The notes under the pieces: model-generated | Database searches by the model: none | The model's input: only the letters and a program-made list of their open reading frames with translations | Told to the model about the DNA's origin: nothing | In this document: piece after piece, positions 24,246-32,094 of the stretch | Layout: the number at the start of each line of letters is the position of its first letter | Position numbering within the stretch: position 1 is the stretch's first letter | DNA from: a virus | Direction: 5' to 3' (one strand) | IMG/VR virus record: IMGVR_UViG_3300005731_000064 | Coordinates: 1 to 38,579 of that record | DNA: 38,579 nt | Made by a program: the position numbers and the translations under genes

Positions 24246-24514
24246 TCGAGAGTTTGGCCGTGCACGGGGTTTCAGCACTCCAAGAGTCGGCGACACGGTA
24301 CGAGGCACTCGAAGAACAGATGCAGCGGGTGGAGCTCCAGCTAGCGGCGGCAGCACGACGGCCGACGGTGGCGGACGCGCTAATGTGCATCGCTCGCAGC
24401 CACGCGGGGTCCATCGCATCGACGGCGGTAGCACAGGCGATGGCGTGGCTGTTGATGATCGTGACGGCGTGGGCCAGCGGTCTACTGCACGTGCCGGGAA
24501 TGTGGGCGCCATGA
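24200..24514 (+). CDS. Coiled-coil, C-terminally anchored membrane protein
   Basis: This protein of about 104 aa has an acidic start (SWDPEAVLPEDHTL), a coiled-coil stretch (RYEALEEQMQRVELQLAAAA) and one C-terminal membrane helix (around STAVAQAMAWLLMIVTAWA). It may be part of the lysis set, for example a spanin-like or antiholin protein, but no family is recognised. The TTG at 24200 is chosen because GAGG lies five bases upstream; a GTG at 24173 would add nine residues but has no good ribosome-binding site. It overlaps the next ATG by four bases. Confidence 0.55.
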   Translation: MSWDPEAVLPEDHTLVESLAVHGVSALQESATRYEALEEQMQRVELQLAAAARRPTVADALMCIARSHAGSIASTAVAQAMAWLLMIVTAWASGLLHVPGMWAP

Positions 24515-24651
24515 TGGCCAAAACCGACACACCCACACAGACGCCAGCGGCTCGGCTACTGCGCCCGTCCGTGGCCGAGGTGGTGGCGCGTGAGGTTGCG
24601 CGCTACGAACGACAGCAGGCCCAACGACGGGCGCAACGAGAGGTGCAGTAA
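24511..24651 (+). CDS. Small basic helical protein
   Basis: This 46-aa protein starts in the ATGA overlap with the membrane-protein gene and ends in a TAATG overlap with the next gene. It has a Thr/Pro-rich N-terminus and an amphipathic Arg/Gln-rich helix (SVAEVVAREVARYERQQAQR). No family is recognised. Its tight coupling on both sides supports translation despite the small size. Confidence 0.5.
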   Translation: MMAKTDTPTQTPAARLLRPSVAEVVAREVARYERQQAQRRAQREVQ

Positions 24652-24923
24652 TGGGTGTCACAAAAGTCAACGGCGGCGCGGGTCTGGTCATCGAGGACGG
24701 TGCAGCCGTCTGGCAACTGTGGGTAGGCCAGGGTTCTGCCGGCCTGCACGATTGCGTCACCCTGACCGAGTCGGAATACAATCAAGCCCGCCTCGAGGTG
24801 CGCGCGGGCCTGCAAGTCACGGGCGTGGCTGGTCAGTGGCTGACGTCGGCGCCGATCCTGCCGTACGCGGCGAACATCACGGCGGCGTTGTCCGTGGTGC
24901 CGCACTCTAGCGCCTGGGGCTAG
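24651..24923 (+). CDS. Small protein of unknown function, end of plus-strand lysis cluster
   Basis: This 90-aa protein is beta-rich with moderate hydrophobicity but no clear membrane helix. It starts in the TAATG overlap with the preceding gene, with GAGAGG upstream. It ends 17 bases inside the convergent minus-strand gene. It may be a minor virion or lysis accessory protein. Confidence 0.5.
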   Translation: MGVTKVNGGAGLVIEDGAAVWQLWVGQGSAGLHDCVTLTESEYNQARLEVRAGLQVTGVAGQWLTSAPILPYAANITAALSVVPHSSAWG

Positions 24924-25281
24924 ACCACGTCCCCAGCACCTTGACCGAGTCGTCATAGGGGTCGATGCCGATCCACGTGACGGACACCGCGCCGGCTTCA
25001 AGCAGCTTGCCGGCCACCGCGTCGCGCGTTCTCTCATTCGGGGCACACCATGCGGTATTGAAGTCCCACGCGCTAACTACGGTGTCGCCAGGTAAGCACA
25101 CCGTCACGTCGGAGTCGTACGCTTCCCACTTGGTGCCCCAGTGCAACCGCTGGGTGGCGCCGTCCGGCACCGGCGAGGCGCTTCCAAGGATTCCGCTGGA
25201 ACTCATGGCGAGTAGCGCCTGAATGTTTGGCTGGTCGTCGTTCCAGATGATGATCAGGTGGTTGGTGTAGTTGTTCGGCAT
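24907..25281 (-). CDS. Api92-like protein with ferredoxin-type fold (predicted)
   Basis: This 124-aa protein begins MPNNYTNHLIIIW and contains WGTKWEAYD (about 48-56), the hallmark of the Api92/YubB-type phage and plasmid family, whose members usually read MPNW-C-x-N-x-L near the start and WGTKW in the middle. The function of that family is not known. It is the last gene of the minus-strand early cluster. An AGGGGGG precedes the ATG. Confidence 0.7.
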   Translation of the reverse strand: MPNNYTNHLIIIWNDDQPNIQALLAMSSSGILGSASPVPDGATQRLHWGTKWEAYDSDVTVCLPGDTVVSAWDFNTAWCAPNERTRDAVAGKLLEAGAVSVTWIGIDPYDDSVKVLGTWSSPRR

Positions 25282-25314
25282 CGGTTCCCCCCTAGAAAGG
25301 CCACTGTACGCCGC

Positions 25315-25440
25315 TCACGCTACAGCCACGTACGCGGCAAGCATGAGCAGGATGAGACAGAGCACGGCCGCGGCGTCTTGGGCGGCGGCCTTCGGGCTGC
25401 CGATCTCACCCTCTCGCAGCAGTTCGATCAAGCGTTGCAC
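25315..25440 (-). CDS. Tiny single-span membrane protein
   Basis: This 41-codon ORF starts at GTG with GGAGG upstream and overlaps the preceding gene by 13 bases. It has a charged helix (QRLIELLREGEIGS) followed by one strong membrane helix (AAAVLCLILLMLAAYVAVA). Such tiny early membrane proteins often disturb host processes; the role here is unknown. Confidence 0.6.
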   Translation of the reverse strand: MQRLIELLREGEIGSPKAAAQDAAAVLCLILLMLAAYVAVA

Positions 25441-25640
25441 GGTGCCTCCCACGCCTCATCGCGGAGACGGGCAGCACGCCAGCGGCGGTGATCGAACAAC
25501 TCCGCGGCGGCCTCGGCTGGGTCAAGGCCTTGCGCGGCGCTGCTGTACAGGTGCGCGCAACTGCTCAACTCGTCGGCGATCTCATCGTCGGCGCCGTGTG
25601 CCTTGAGGGCTGCGACGTATGCGGCTCGGTATTCGGTCAT
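25428..25640 (-). CDS. Small acidic helical protein
   Basis: This 70-aa protein begins MTEYRAAYVAALKAHGADDE and is helical and acidic. No family is recognised. The start is chosen at 25640 behind GAGGA; a longer frame upstream has unlikely composition. It is coupled to the tiny membrane protein downstream. The 128-bp gap upstream holds a small palindrome (CTGTC at 25683-25687, GACAG at 25691-25695). Confidence 0.55.
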   Translation of the reverse strand: MTEYRAAYVAALKAHGADDEIADELSSCAHLYSSAAQGLDPAEAAAELFDHRRWRAARLRDEAWEAPCNA

Positions 25641-25768
25641 GGTGTCCTCACGGTAGAAAAGACCCGGGTAGACCGCGGCAAACTGTCTCGGACAGAACAA
25701 ACCGAAGCGGTGGGGTTGAGCAGCGCTGCGTGCTGCCCGAGTCTTTACGGCCGTGCGGGCCGGGCGAC

Positions 25769-25969
25769 CTACCAGAGGTCTGCCTCTTCGTTGCGGGTCA
25801 GACCCCCGTCGCTGTAGCCTGCGAGGTACGCCGCGCTGGGGTTGTCGGCCTTGGGGCGGCCGTTGTAGCCGTCCGCCCAACCGGCGTCCCACTCCAAGCC
25901 CCAACCCGAACCGTCGGGGATGCTCTTGCCGTCAACGATGATGTCCGAATCGGTGAGGATCGTGCTCAT
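25769..25969 (-). CDS. Small protein with Gly-Trp-rich repeats
   Basis: This 66-aa protein is rich in Gly, Asp and Trp (SGWGLEWDAGWADGYNGRPK). The GW-AG-Y-x-G pattern is seen in small phage proteins of unknown function. The ATG follows AAGGAC within a leader of the TGTCAC-box promoter type. It is the first gene after the DUF927-type gene and may be made from its own promoter. Confidence 0.55.
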   Translation of the reverse strand: MSTILTDSDIIVDGKSIPDGSGWGLEWDAGWADGYNGRPKADNPSAAYLAGYSDGGLTRNEEADLW

Positions 25970-25989
25970 TTGTTCCGTCCTTGGTTGGC

Positions 25990-26009
25990 GGCGGGCCTCG
26001 TTGCCCGCC
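25990..26009 (-). promoter_or_regulatory. 5' leader hairpin of the 25969 gene
   Basis: In minus orientation GGCGGGC and GCCCGCC form a 7-bp stem with a six-base loop AACGAG. The stem differs in sequence from the hairpins at 21247-21264 and 22579-22596, but the position after the -10 box and the loop length are kept. Confidence 0.65.
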
Positions 26010-26016
26010 CACTTGG

Positions 26017-26074
26017 ATTAGCGCGCTCGAGGGTCACGTGATGCGCTGGTGACATCCCGTGACATTCCGTGACA
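26017..26074 (-). promoter_or_regulatory. TGTCAC-box promoter C
   Basis: Three perfect TGTCAC boxes (minus orientation, 26074-26069, 26064-26059, 26054-26049) stand at an exact 10-bp period. After 26 bases comes GCTAAT (26022-26017) as -10. The outermost box starts right after the stop codon of the DUF927-type gene. Confidence 0.7.
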
Positions 26075-26076
26075 AC

Positions 26077-27855
26077 TCACTCGCCACCGCCCGGCGACGC
26101 CGCTGTGTGCACGATGCAGTAAAGGCGCCGGCCTCCGATGCTGACCCGCGCCAGCCTGCCCCCTGCCGACGTGCCGACCCATCCACGGTCCCGCCACTCG
26201 GCGATCATGGCGCCGGGCACAAGACCAGCAGCGGCTAGCCACGTGCGTACGTGCTCGGCGGGTACGGGCTGCTCGGCGGGCCAACGATTCGCGGCGATCT
26301 CACCAGCTCGGCGGGCCTGATAGACATCCCACGCGCGTGCCGCTTGATCCGATGCGCTGGCGTGGTCGTCGATGTGAGACCAAACCCAGGCCCACACGTC
26401 AACCGTCGGCTCCGGGAGCCCGACTCTGTGGGCATTGGCGGCAGCGAACCGAAGCAAGGCCACGATCTTAGCCGCGCGAGCATGCCCGGGATGCTGGGCC
26501 TGGATGCGCCTCACCCGATCCCGATACCACGTCCTGAGCTTCTGCTGTGGGCGCGTCTGGAGGCGCTCGATCACACGCGGGCCAAGGTGCCCGTAGTGCT
26601 CATCGATGCCGTGTTCGACGTCCTGGGCAGCCGAGGCGCTAGGCATAGGGTCCCCGGTCACCTCGATGGTACGTGACGCTGCGCCTTCTTGCCCGCCGTA
26701 CGACCTCAACGGCGCCTCACCGGTCGACATGGCCACGACACGCCACGACCTCGCGCGCTCTGTGCCGCGTCCGCGTCCGCCGCCGTTGGCGAGGGTGTAG
26801 ATCATCTGTGGCACCGTGTCAGCGTGCTGTGCCCTCACGCGGGACGTCTCATCGAGCATGAGGCCCACGTCACACGACAGCGCGGCGGCTTGCTCGATGT
26901 GGTAGGCGGTCGAATCCCACGACCGGATGAGTCCACCCACCTCTGACGGCTTGCCCCACACGCTGGCGCCAACCTTGAGGACGGTACTCTTGCCGGTCTG
27001 GCGCCTGCCTACGACCGACACGACCGCGCCCACGTCCACGCCGCACGGGTGCATGCAGCACGACGCGAGGGCCGTATAGATGGCGAGGTAGACGTGAGGC
27101 AGGTGTGACACTGCGCGGATCGTCTCACACCAGCCCTCCCAAGACCCGGCGACGTGTACGGAGTCGGCGAGGGGTGCGACGGCGTCCTCTGGCATCATGG
27201 CCAGCGCCGCGCCTCCGATCGTCAGGTGCCCGGCTTGGTAGCTGTCGCCGTGCCAGCCACAGCGCGACGTCGAGCGCAGGACGGGGAGTCCTGAACAGTG
27301 CTCTTGCTCGGCGAGGAAGATCGCCAGAGCTGAACTGGTAGAGCTCACGACGGGCGCGCCTTGCCCGGCCAGCTTGACCAGACTGCGACCGTCCGCGACG
27401 ACTTCGCGCGGCACCAGCGTGGACGTCCACGCGCCATCTTCCGACCAACCGATGCGGACCGAGGCGTGCCCTGTGTCCGTGTCCCGATAGCGACCGGTGA
27501 TCGCAATTGGCCGACGCGCGACGAGTAGCGGGCCATCCTCGGTGAGCCTCCAGACGCCATCGACCGAGTAGCTGTAGCCGGCCGGTGTTGGCAGGTCAGG
27601 GGCATCGGTAGCGGTGTCGGCTAGGGGGCACTGCTGAGGGGCCTCGCCTTGCTTGACCTCCTCCGGCTTGGCTGGCCTCGCCTTGCGTCGGAGTGAGGCG
27701 GCGGTGTCTCGTGACACCAGCGTGGACACCTCGAGGAGCACGGCTTCCCGGTCGTCGGATGTCGAGAGGGCTCGCATCGCGGATTGATCGCGCATCCACT
27801 TGGCGATCATGAGCGGCCGGTCTTTGCGTTCGGCCTTGCGTAGTGCGTCGATCAC
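26077..27855 (-). CDS. DUF927-type ATPase (replication helicase-like)
   Basis: This 592-aa protein is the largest early gene product and probably acts in replication initiation or as a helicase. The central domain has Walker A GRRQTGKST (283-291) and Walker B LMLDE (332-336), and fits the DUF927 superfamily found in mobile elements. The SWDST and ANGGGRGRG segments are typical of that family. N-terminal residues 1-90 are charged and may bind DNA or a partner. No primase domain was seen. It starts at GTG overlapping the previous stop (GTGA). Since no DNA polymerase is present, it probably recruits host enzymes. Confidence 0.75.
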   Translation of the reverse strand: MIDALRKAERKDRPLMIAKWMRDQSAMRALSTSDDREAVLLEVSTLVSRDTAASLRRKARPAKPEEVKQGEAPQQCPLADTATDAPDLPTPAGYSYSVDGVWRLTEDGPLLVARRPIAITGRYRDTDTGHASVRIGWSEDGAWTSTLVPREVVADGRSLVKLAGQGAPVVSSTSSALAIFLAEQEHCSGLPVLRSTSRCGWHGDSYQAGHLTIGGAALAMMPEDAVAPLADSVHVAGSWEGWCETIRAVSHLPHVYLAIYTALASCCMHPCGVDVGAVVSVVGRRQTGKSTVLKVGASVWGKPSEVGGLIRSWDSTAYHIEQAAALSCDVGLMLDETSRVRAQHADTVPQMIYTLANGGGRGRGTERARSWRVVAMSTGEAPLRSYGGQEGAASRTIEVTGDPMPSASAAQDVEHGIDEHYGHLGPRVIERLQTRPQQKLRTWYRDRVRRIQAQHPGHARAAKIVALLRFAAANAHRVGLPEPTVDVWAWVWSHIDDHASASDQAARAWDVYQARRAGEIAANRWPAEQPVPAEHVRTWLAAAGLVPGAMIAEWRDRGWVGTSAGGRLARVSIGGRRLYCIVHTAASPGGGE

Positions 27856-28082
27856 CGGCGCTCCTCCAGAATCCGAGCCTTGACCGCTTCGACCGCGCCG
27901 ATCAACTCGAACCGACCACCCTCAGCGGTGTCGTGCGCGTGGTAGATCGTGCCGCCTGCGCAGGTGCCGCACACGATAGCGGATCTGACTTCGCCGCTCT
28001 TGGCTCGTCGTAGAAGGTCCTCGAACATGTCGACGACAGACGCCACGGGCTCAGAGCGCGCTACGGATAGGTCGATGCTCAT
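27852..28082 (-). CDS. Small protein upstream of the DUF927-type gene
   Basis: This 76-aa protein contains a helical N-terminal part (VASVVDMFEDLLRRA) and a CGTC motif (in IVCGTCAGG). The start at 28082 follows GAGGAGA. It overlaps the preceding gene by four bases and the next by four. The function is unknown; a replication accessory role is possible from position only. Confidence 0.55.
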   Translation of the reverse strand: MSIDLSVARSEPVASVVDMFEDLLRRAKSGEVRSAIVCGTCAGGTIYHAHDTAEGGRFELIGAVEAVKARILEERR

Positions 28083-28345
28083 GCTGTCTCCTCGTTCCAC
28101 ACTGAAAGCGCAACCATCGCATCATGGATCGCCCGCATCCTTTCTGGGATCCCTGCGCTGCTAGGCAGGTCGATCGAGATCTCAACGTTAGTTGTCGCCA
28201 ACAGAACATCGCCCCACGGCTCAACTACCCAGGTTTTTTCGCCCCGCCCGTTCATCCATCCCTCATGATCGTTTGGAAGCGGCTCCCACTCATCAACGGG
28301 GGCGATGTCCGATACCTCAAGCATCCACGGTTCAGGATCGTTCAT
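28079..28345 (-). CDS. Small acidic Trp-rich protein
   Basis: This 88-aa protein is acidic with many Trp residues (WMLEV, DEWEPL, WMNGR, WVVEPWG). No family is recognised. It overlaps both neighbours by ATGA. It belongs to the helicase/ATPase part of the early operon. Confidence 0.55.
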   Translation of the reverse strand: MNDPEPWMLEVSDIAPVDEWEPLPNDHEGWMNGRGEKTWVVEPWGDVLLATTNVEISIDLPSSAGIPERMRAIHDAMVALSVWNEETA

Positions 28346-29814
28346 GCTGTCTCCATCTCAAGTGTGAGTGTCCACGCCCGCCGATGCAAGCGCGCATCCT
28401 TGCCCCCGTCGGCGGCTGCGACTGCCAGTGTAAGCAGATCCGCGGCACAGCCGGCCGTCAAGTCGTCATGTTTCGTCAGCGCCCGCCACGGCTTGCGGTA
28501 GGGCTCGGGTAGGTGGCGGGTTGCCCAGCTCATCCGACCGAGTGCAGCCCGCTGCTTCGGCGTCGCGGGGCGGCGCGACCAACGACCGCGCGAGATCCCC
28601 GGCTCGATAAGTCCAGCCATCTCGAGCCCCGCCGCGAGTTCTCGCCAGCGCCGCTCAGCGTCCGAAGCCCTGACCTTGACTAGCCGCCCATCGAGCAGGA
28701 TCGGAACCGTGGGACCGGTCGGCTCGCTGGACCTCGGATCCGCCTCTTGGAGCGCGCCCGCGGCACCTAGCGACGCGGAATGCACGAGCCCAACCGACGA
28801 GCAGATCCCGTGTGGGTCGATGATCGTGCCTACGGTCTTGGTCGGGTCGTCGCGGTCGATCCTGACCACGCGTCCAACGGTCTGCACGAGCGCCACACGG
28901 CTAGACAGCGGGCGACGCAGCGCGACCCACCACAGCCAGGGAAAGTCAACACCCTCAGACAGCATCGAGACGTGCACGAGCATATCCAACTCGCCCGTGC
29001 GAAGGGCCTCCACGCGTGCGGCGACGTCGGCCTTGCTCACCTGGTAGTGGACCGCGGCAGCTCGCCACCCGTCGGCCTGTAGGCGCTGGGTGTATGCCTC
29101 GGCGTCATCGACACCCTGAGAGCTCACCACGCCGGGCCGGATACGTCCTGTGTCCGGTCGCGTCGGGAGTGTGTGGTAGGTCATCTCAAGCGCGTCATCT
29201 ACCAGCGTCGGCGGGTGCTCTGGTACGTCGGGCTCGATGACCCGGATCGGCACGAGCACACCGTCTCGGATGGCGTCAGCGGTGCCGTACTCGTAGCAGA
29301 TGTCAGTCCACAGACTCAGCGCCTCAGCCTCATCGGCTCGGTAGGGTGTCGCGGTAACCCCGACCATCCACCGGGCCTCGGTCGCCTCGATGTCTGCGCG
29401 TCGGGTTTCGGCTTCCGACCCGTGGCACTCGTCGGCAATGAGGAGGTCGATCGTGCGGTCCTCTTCGGCTAGGCGGATCAAGAGGGTTGACAGCGACGGA
29501 TAGCAACACACGATCGTGTCGCCAATCTCCTTGTGCGTGCCGTACCAGCGCGCAACACCCCACTCACCGCGTAGACGTAGGGTGGCGGCGGACTGCTCGA
29601 CTAGCGCCTGAGTGGGCACGACGAGCACCGACAGACGGCCGCGGGAGTGAGCGAGCCAGCAGAGTTCAGCCGTAAAGACCGATTTGCCGGCACCGGTGCA
29701 CGCCCTGACGATGGGCTTTCGACCCTCGCCCAGAGCTCGCAGCACGACGGGTAGCGCCTCGCGCTGCCACCGACGCGGGGGGAATGCGGCGCCTTTCCAG
29801 GGGATCAGCGCCAC
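28342..29814 (-). CDS. SF2 DEAD/DECH-box helicase
   Basis: This 490-aa protein is a predicted ATP-dependent DNA helicase. Motif I is CTGAGKS (39-45), motif II DECH (128-131), motif III TATPYR (154-159), and motif VI QTVGRVVR. The RecA-like pair covers about residues 15-360. The final 100 residues are basic and may bind DNA. The GTG at 29814 is chosen; a GTG nine bases upstream is equally possible. It overlaps the methyltransferase gene by 10 bases. It resembles phage replication or recombination helicases of the UvsW/ComFA type, but the precise role is not resolved. Confidence 0.85.
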   Translation of the reverse strand: MALIPWKGAAFPPRRWQREALPVVLRALGEGRKPIVRACTGAGKSVFTAELCWLAHSRGRLSVLVVPTQALVEQSAATLRLRGEWGVARWYGTHKEIGDTIVCCYPSLSTLLIRLAEEDRTIDLLIADECHGSEAETRRADIEATEARWMVGVTATPYRADEAEALSLWTDICYEYGTADAIRDGVLVPIRVIEPDVPEHPPTLVDDALEMTYHTLPTRPDTGRIRPGVVSSQGVDDAEAYTQRLQADGWRAAAVHYQVSKADVAARVEALRTGELDMLVHVSMLSEGVDFPWLWWVALRRPLSSRVALVQTVGRVVRIDRDDPTKTVGTIIDPHGICSSVGLVHSASLGAAGALQEADPRSSEPTGPTVPILLDGRLVKVRASDAERRWRELAAGLEMAGLIEPGISRGRWSRRPATPKQRAALGRMSWATRHLPEPYRKPWRALTKHDDLTAGCAADLLTLAVAAADGGKDARLHRRAWTLTLEMETA

Positions 29815-30353
29815 GAGAGCCACCGGAGGGCGGTCGGGCCCTCGTGCGGCTCCCACACAAAGAACCCGTAGGCGGCCGAATCGGTGCCGCCACCGGTGAA
29901 CGAGGGGCGTTGCTGGAGCACGTGGACCACGGCCGGCGGATGGTCTACCCACAGCGGCGCGCGCTTCGTCGACTCCAGCACTCCGAGGCGCAGGAGGAAG
30001 GCGACGCGGTCACAGCAGGTCAGCGCGTGCCGGATGTGCTCCTCGGCCTGTCGATAGGGTGGGTTCCCGATGATCCAGTCGGGCGCCCACTTGAGGTCGA
30101 CGAAATCGGCGACGGCCGCGGCTCGTGGCTGCAAATCCATCGCTGCGGCAACGCTTGTGTCGTGGACGTCGCTAATGTAGAGCGATGCGCCGGCGTCTCG
30201 TGCTGCGCTGGCGAACGCGCCACCACCAACGTGAGGTTCCCACACGGTCAGGCCATCCACGTCGAGCAGGCCGACAAGCGCAGACGCAAGCGCGTCGGGA
30301 GTGTAGTAAGCGTCGCGGGCGCGGCGCTTGGCTTCAGGTAGTGCTCGGCTCAT
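29805..30353 (-). CDS. N6-adenine DNA methyltransferase (NPPY type)
   Basis: This 182-aa protein has motif X-like YYTPDALASAL (16-26), motif I WEPHVGGGAF (38-47) and catalytic NPPY (97-100), the signature of N6-adenine methyltransferases of the Eco57I/type I group. It is short and lacks an obvious target-recognition domain, so it may be a minimal or partner-dependent enzyme. It overlaps the RuvC-like gene by ATGA and the helicase by 10 bases. With the D12 enzyme, this phage encodes two different adenine methylases. Confidence 0.85.
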   Translation of the reverse strand: MSRALPEAKRRARDAYYTPDALASALVGLLDVDGLTVWEPHVGGGAFASAARDAGASLYISDVHDTSVAAAMDLQPRAAAVADFVDLKWAPDWIIGNPPYRQAEEHIRHALTCCDRVAFLLRLGVLESTKRAPLWVDHPPAVVHVLQQRPSFTGGGTDSAAYGFFVWEPHEGPTALRWLSWR

Positions 30354-30856
30354 CGTCCACTCCTCGCCAGCATGATCGCCTCAGCCACGTCCGCGCGGAC
30401 GCCGAGCCCGTACAGTTTCAACACCTCGTCGCACGCCCACCGTTTGGCGTCTTGGGATCTGGTGCTGCTCGGGATCCCCACCTTCGGCCGCCACTGTCGG
30501 ACGGTCAGGTAGGAAACGTGATCCTCACCCAGCAGGTCGACGACTGGCCCCGACACCTGACCCGCGTACCTAGCGAGGGCTAGAATCGACTGCGTGCCCG
30601 ATGCCCGCGTGGTGTGCTGCCCCTCACACACACACCGCGTCACCTCGGCAGACTGCGACACGAGGATCTGCCCGACGCCGCATAGGGACCTCTCCCACGT
30701 GTGGGTGGGTTCTAGGGTGTCCGACCACATCGAGACGTTATACCCGCCGTCCTTGCCGCGCGACGGTCGCCAGTAGCAACGCCACACGACGGACTGTCCA
30801 GACTCGGTGATGATGGCTCCGGCGCCTGTGCGCCCGGGGTCGATGCCGAGGATCAT
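30350..30856 (-). CDS. RuvC-like nuclease (Holliday junction resolvase)
   Basis: This 168-aa protein begins MILGIDPGRTGAGAII, a RuvC-type RNase H fold start with D6. Further acidic residues are E78 (CVCEGQ) and D156/E159 (RADVAEAIMLA). It probably resolves branched replication intermediates before packaging. The start at 30856 is used because the extra upstream residues of the longer frame lack conservation and the ATGA overlap with the preceding gene fits this start. Confidence 0.8.
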   Translation of the reverse strand: MILGIDPGRTGAGAIITESGQSVVWRCYWRPSRGKDGGYNVSMWSDTLEPTHTWERSLCGVGQILVSQSAEVTRCVCEGQHTTRASGTQSILALARYAGQVSGPVVDLLGEDHVSYLTVRQWRPKVGIPSSTRSQDAKRWACDEVLKLYGLGVRADVAEAIMLARSGR

Positions 30857-31134
30857 TGTCCGGTCCCCTCGGCGAACGCCTTCATGCGCTCCCACTCGCC
30901 CTTGACGCCGAATTGGCGACGGATGCCGACAAGCGCGTAGACGGCGGCAAAGCCGGCCAGCAGGCCGATCGTGTAGAGCGGGGGCAGGAAGCGGAGCGGG
31001 GTTCCCCCTCCTCGCGTAGGCCCGAGCGCAATGTACCCACGGCTGATGCTCCAGCTGAGGTACCTCCCAATCCAGTAGCCGCGCAGAATCGCCAAGCCGT
31101 TGAGAGCCAGAATTGCCCAGAATGCAAACGCCAT
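30853..31134 (-). CDS. Two-span membrane protein in the early operon
   Basis: This 93-aa protein has an N-terminal membrane helix (about 1-20) and a second one (about 51-72), with a basic loop containing RGYWIGRYLSWSISRGY. No family is recognised. AAAGGAGG precedes the ATG, directly behind a strong hairpin. It is not in a lysis context, so a role at the membrane during early infection is more likely than a holin. Confidence 0.6.
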   Translation of the reverse strand: MAFAFWAILALNGLAILRGYWIGRYLSWSISRGYIALGPTRGGGTPLRFLPPLYTIGLLAGFAAVYALVGIRRQFGVKGEWERMKAFAEGTGQ

Positions 31135-31146
31135 TCGGCCTCCTTT

Positions 31147-31173
31147 CCCCACACCTATCGGGCAGGTGTGGGG
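31147..31173 (-). promoter_or_regulatory. Strong hairpin before the 31134 gene
   Basis: CCCCACACCT and AGGTGTGGGG form a perfect 10-bp stem with a 7-base loop, ending immediately before the AAAGGAGG ribosome-binding site. In minus orientation no T-run follows, so it is more likely an attenuator or mRNA stabiliser than a terminator. Confidence 0.6.
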
Positions 31174-31180
31174 CGGGTTG

Positions 31181-31438
31181 TCACGTGTTGTCAGCGAGCC
31201 CCAGACGAGCGCGCACGGTCTTGGCGCGCTGTCGGGCTGCGGTGTCTCGAGCAGCCTGCATCGCGTCGTCGGACAACGGAATCGAAGCGCGGCGGTATTG
31301 CTCGGCGCGGCGTTCGATCTCCTCGCGGATCGCGTGCATGCTGTCGGATAGCTCCGCGTCAGTCATCCCCACCACGCGCTGGCGTAGCTTGGTCCTGTAC
31401 TCGGCGCGGGCAAGCGTGGCGTCAGATAGGCGGGTCAT
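31181..31438 (-). CDS. Small charged coiled-coil protein
   Basis: This 85-aa protein is helical and highly charged (ELSDSMHAIREEIERRAEQY). No family is recognised. AGGAGG precedes the ATG. It follows the SSB gene by nine bases and may be a partner of it, but this is only inferred. Confidence 0.55.
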   Translation of the reverse strand: MTRLSDATLARAEYRTKLRQRVVGMTDAELSDSMHAIREEIERRAEQYRRASIPLSDDAMQAARDTAARQRAKTVRARLGLADNT

Positions 31439-31447
31439 GACTGCCTC

Positions 31448-31843
31448 CTAGAACGGAATGTCTTCGTCGGCGGGCGCACCGGGCGCCGCGTAGGGCTTGC
31501 CGGTCTGCTGTGCAGTGGCTTGTGTCGGGCGCTGGTAGTCGCCGCCGTTGGACTGCTTCGGGCCAAGGTCGAGGTTCAGAACCTCCAATTTTGGGTAGAC
31601 CTTGCCGTTGTACTCGTGCATGTCCATGGTGCCGCTGACCACGACGTACGCGCCTTTACGCAGGAATCGCGCCACGGATTCGCCGCGCTTGCCCCAGATC
31701 GAGCAGTCGATCCAGACGGTGTGCTTGCGTTCGCCGTACCCGACGTCAGTGGCGAGGCTGAACCCCGTCACGGTCGACGATCCGGCGCTTCGGGTCTCTG
31801 CGTCCTTGCCGATGCGGCCGGCGATCGTTGCGTTGATGCTCAC
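31448..31843 (-). CDS. ssb: Single-stranded DNA-binding protein
   Basis: This 131-aa protein has an OB-fold typical of bacterial SSB: GRIGKDAETR near the start, VWIDCSIWGKRGESVARFLRKG, and YVVVSGTMDMHEYNGKVYP. The C-terminus is a disordered Gln/Pro-rich linker ending in the acidic tip DEDIPF, which recruits repair and replication proteins. It overlaps the next upstream gene by ATGA. It would coat ssDNA made by the RecE-like exonuclease and helicase. Confidence 0.95.
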   Translation of the reverse strand: MSINATIAGRIGKDAETRSAGSSTVTGFSLATDVGYGERKHTVWIDCSIWGKRGESVARFLRKGAYVVVSGTMDMHEYNGKVYPKLEVLNLDLGPKQSNGGDYQRPTQATAQQTGKPYAAPGAPADEDIPF

Positions 31844-32094
31844 TGGGTCTTCTCCTTGGTTGTTGTCGTCGCGACCACTGCGCGGCGCAGCGATCGCAGG
31901 GATTTAACGGCGGATTCAGTGCCCGCCGGGTGCGCTGCTAGGTGTGCGTATGCGGACAGGATCGCGCGTGCGTGGTACCGCTGCGGGTGCGGGATGCTTT
32001 CGATCGCGTCGTACAGGTCTTGCCCTGCAAGCGCTGGCCAGGCGGTGCCGTCGTCGAGGAGTAGCGATCGGCCCACCTGACGAGGCCGGATCAT
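31840..32094 (-). CDS. Small basic protein upstream of SSB
   Basis: This 84-aa protein is helical (YDAIESIPHPQRYHARAILSAY) with a Thr/Lys-rich tail. No family is recognised. It overlaps SSB and the preceding gene by four bases each, so it is coupled. A DNA-binding role is possible from its charge. Confidence 0.55.
   Translation of the reverse strand: MIRPRQVGRSLLLDDGTAWPALAGQDLYDAIESIPHPQRYHARAILSAYAHLAAHPAGTESAVKSLRSLRRAVVATTTTKEKTQ

Noticed and set aside
31179-31194. TGTCAC/TGTCAG pair on the plus strand
   Set aside because: It has the 10-bp period but the opposite orientation to the other arrays and lies over the end of a gene, with no -10 at the right distance on its strand.
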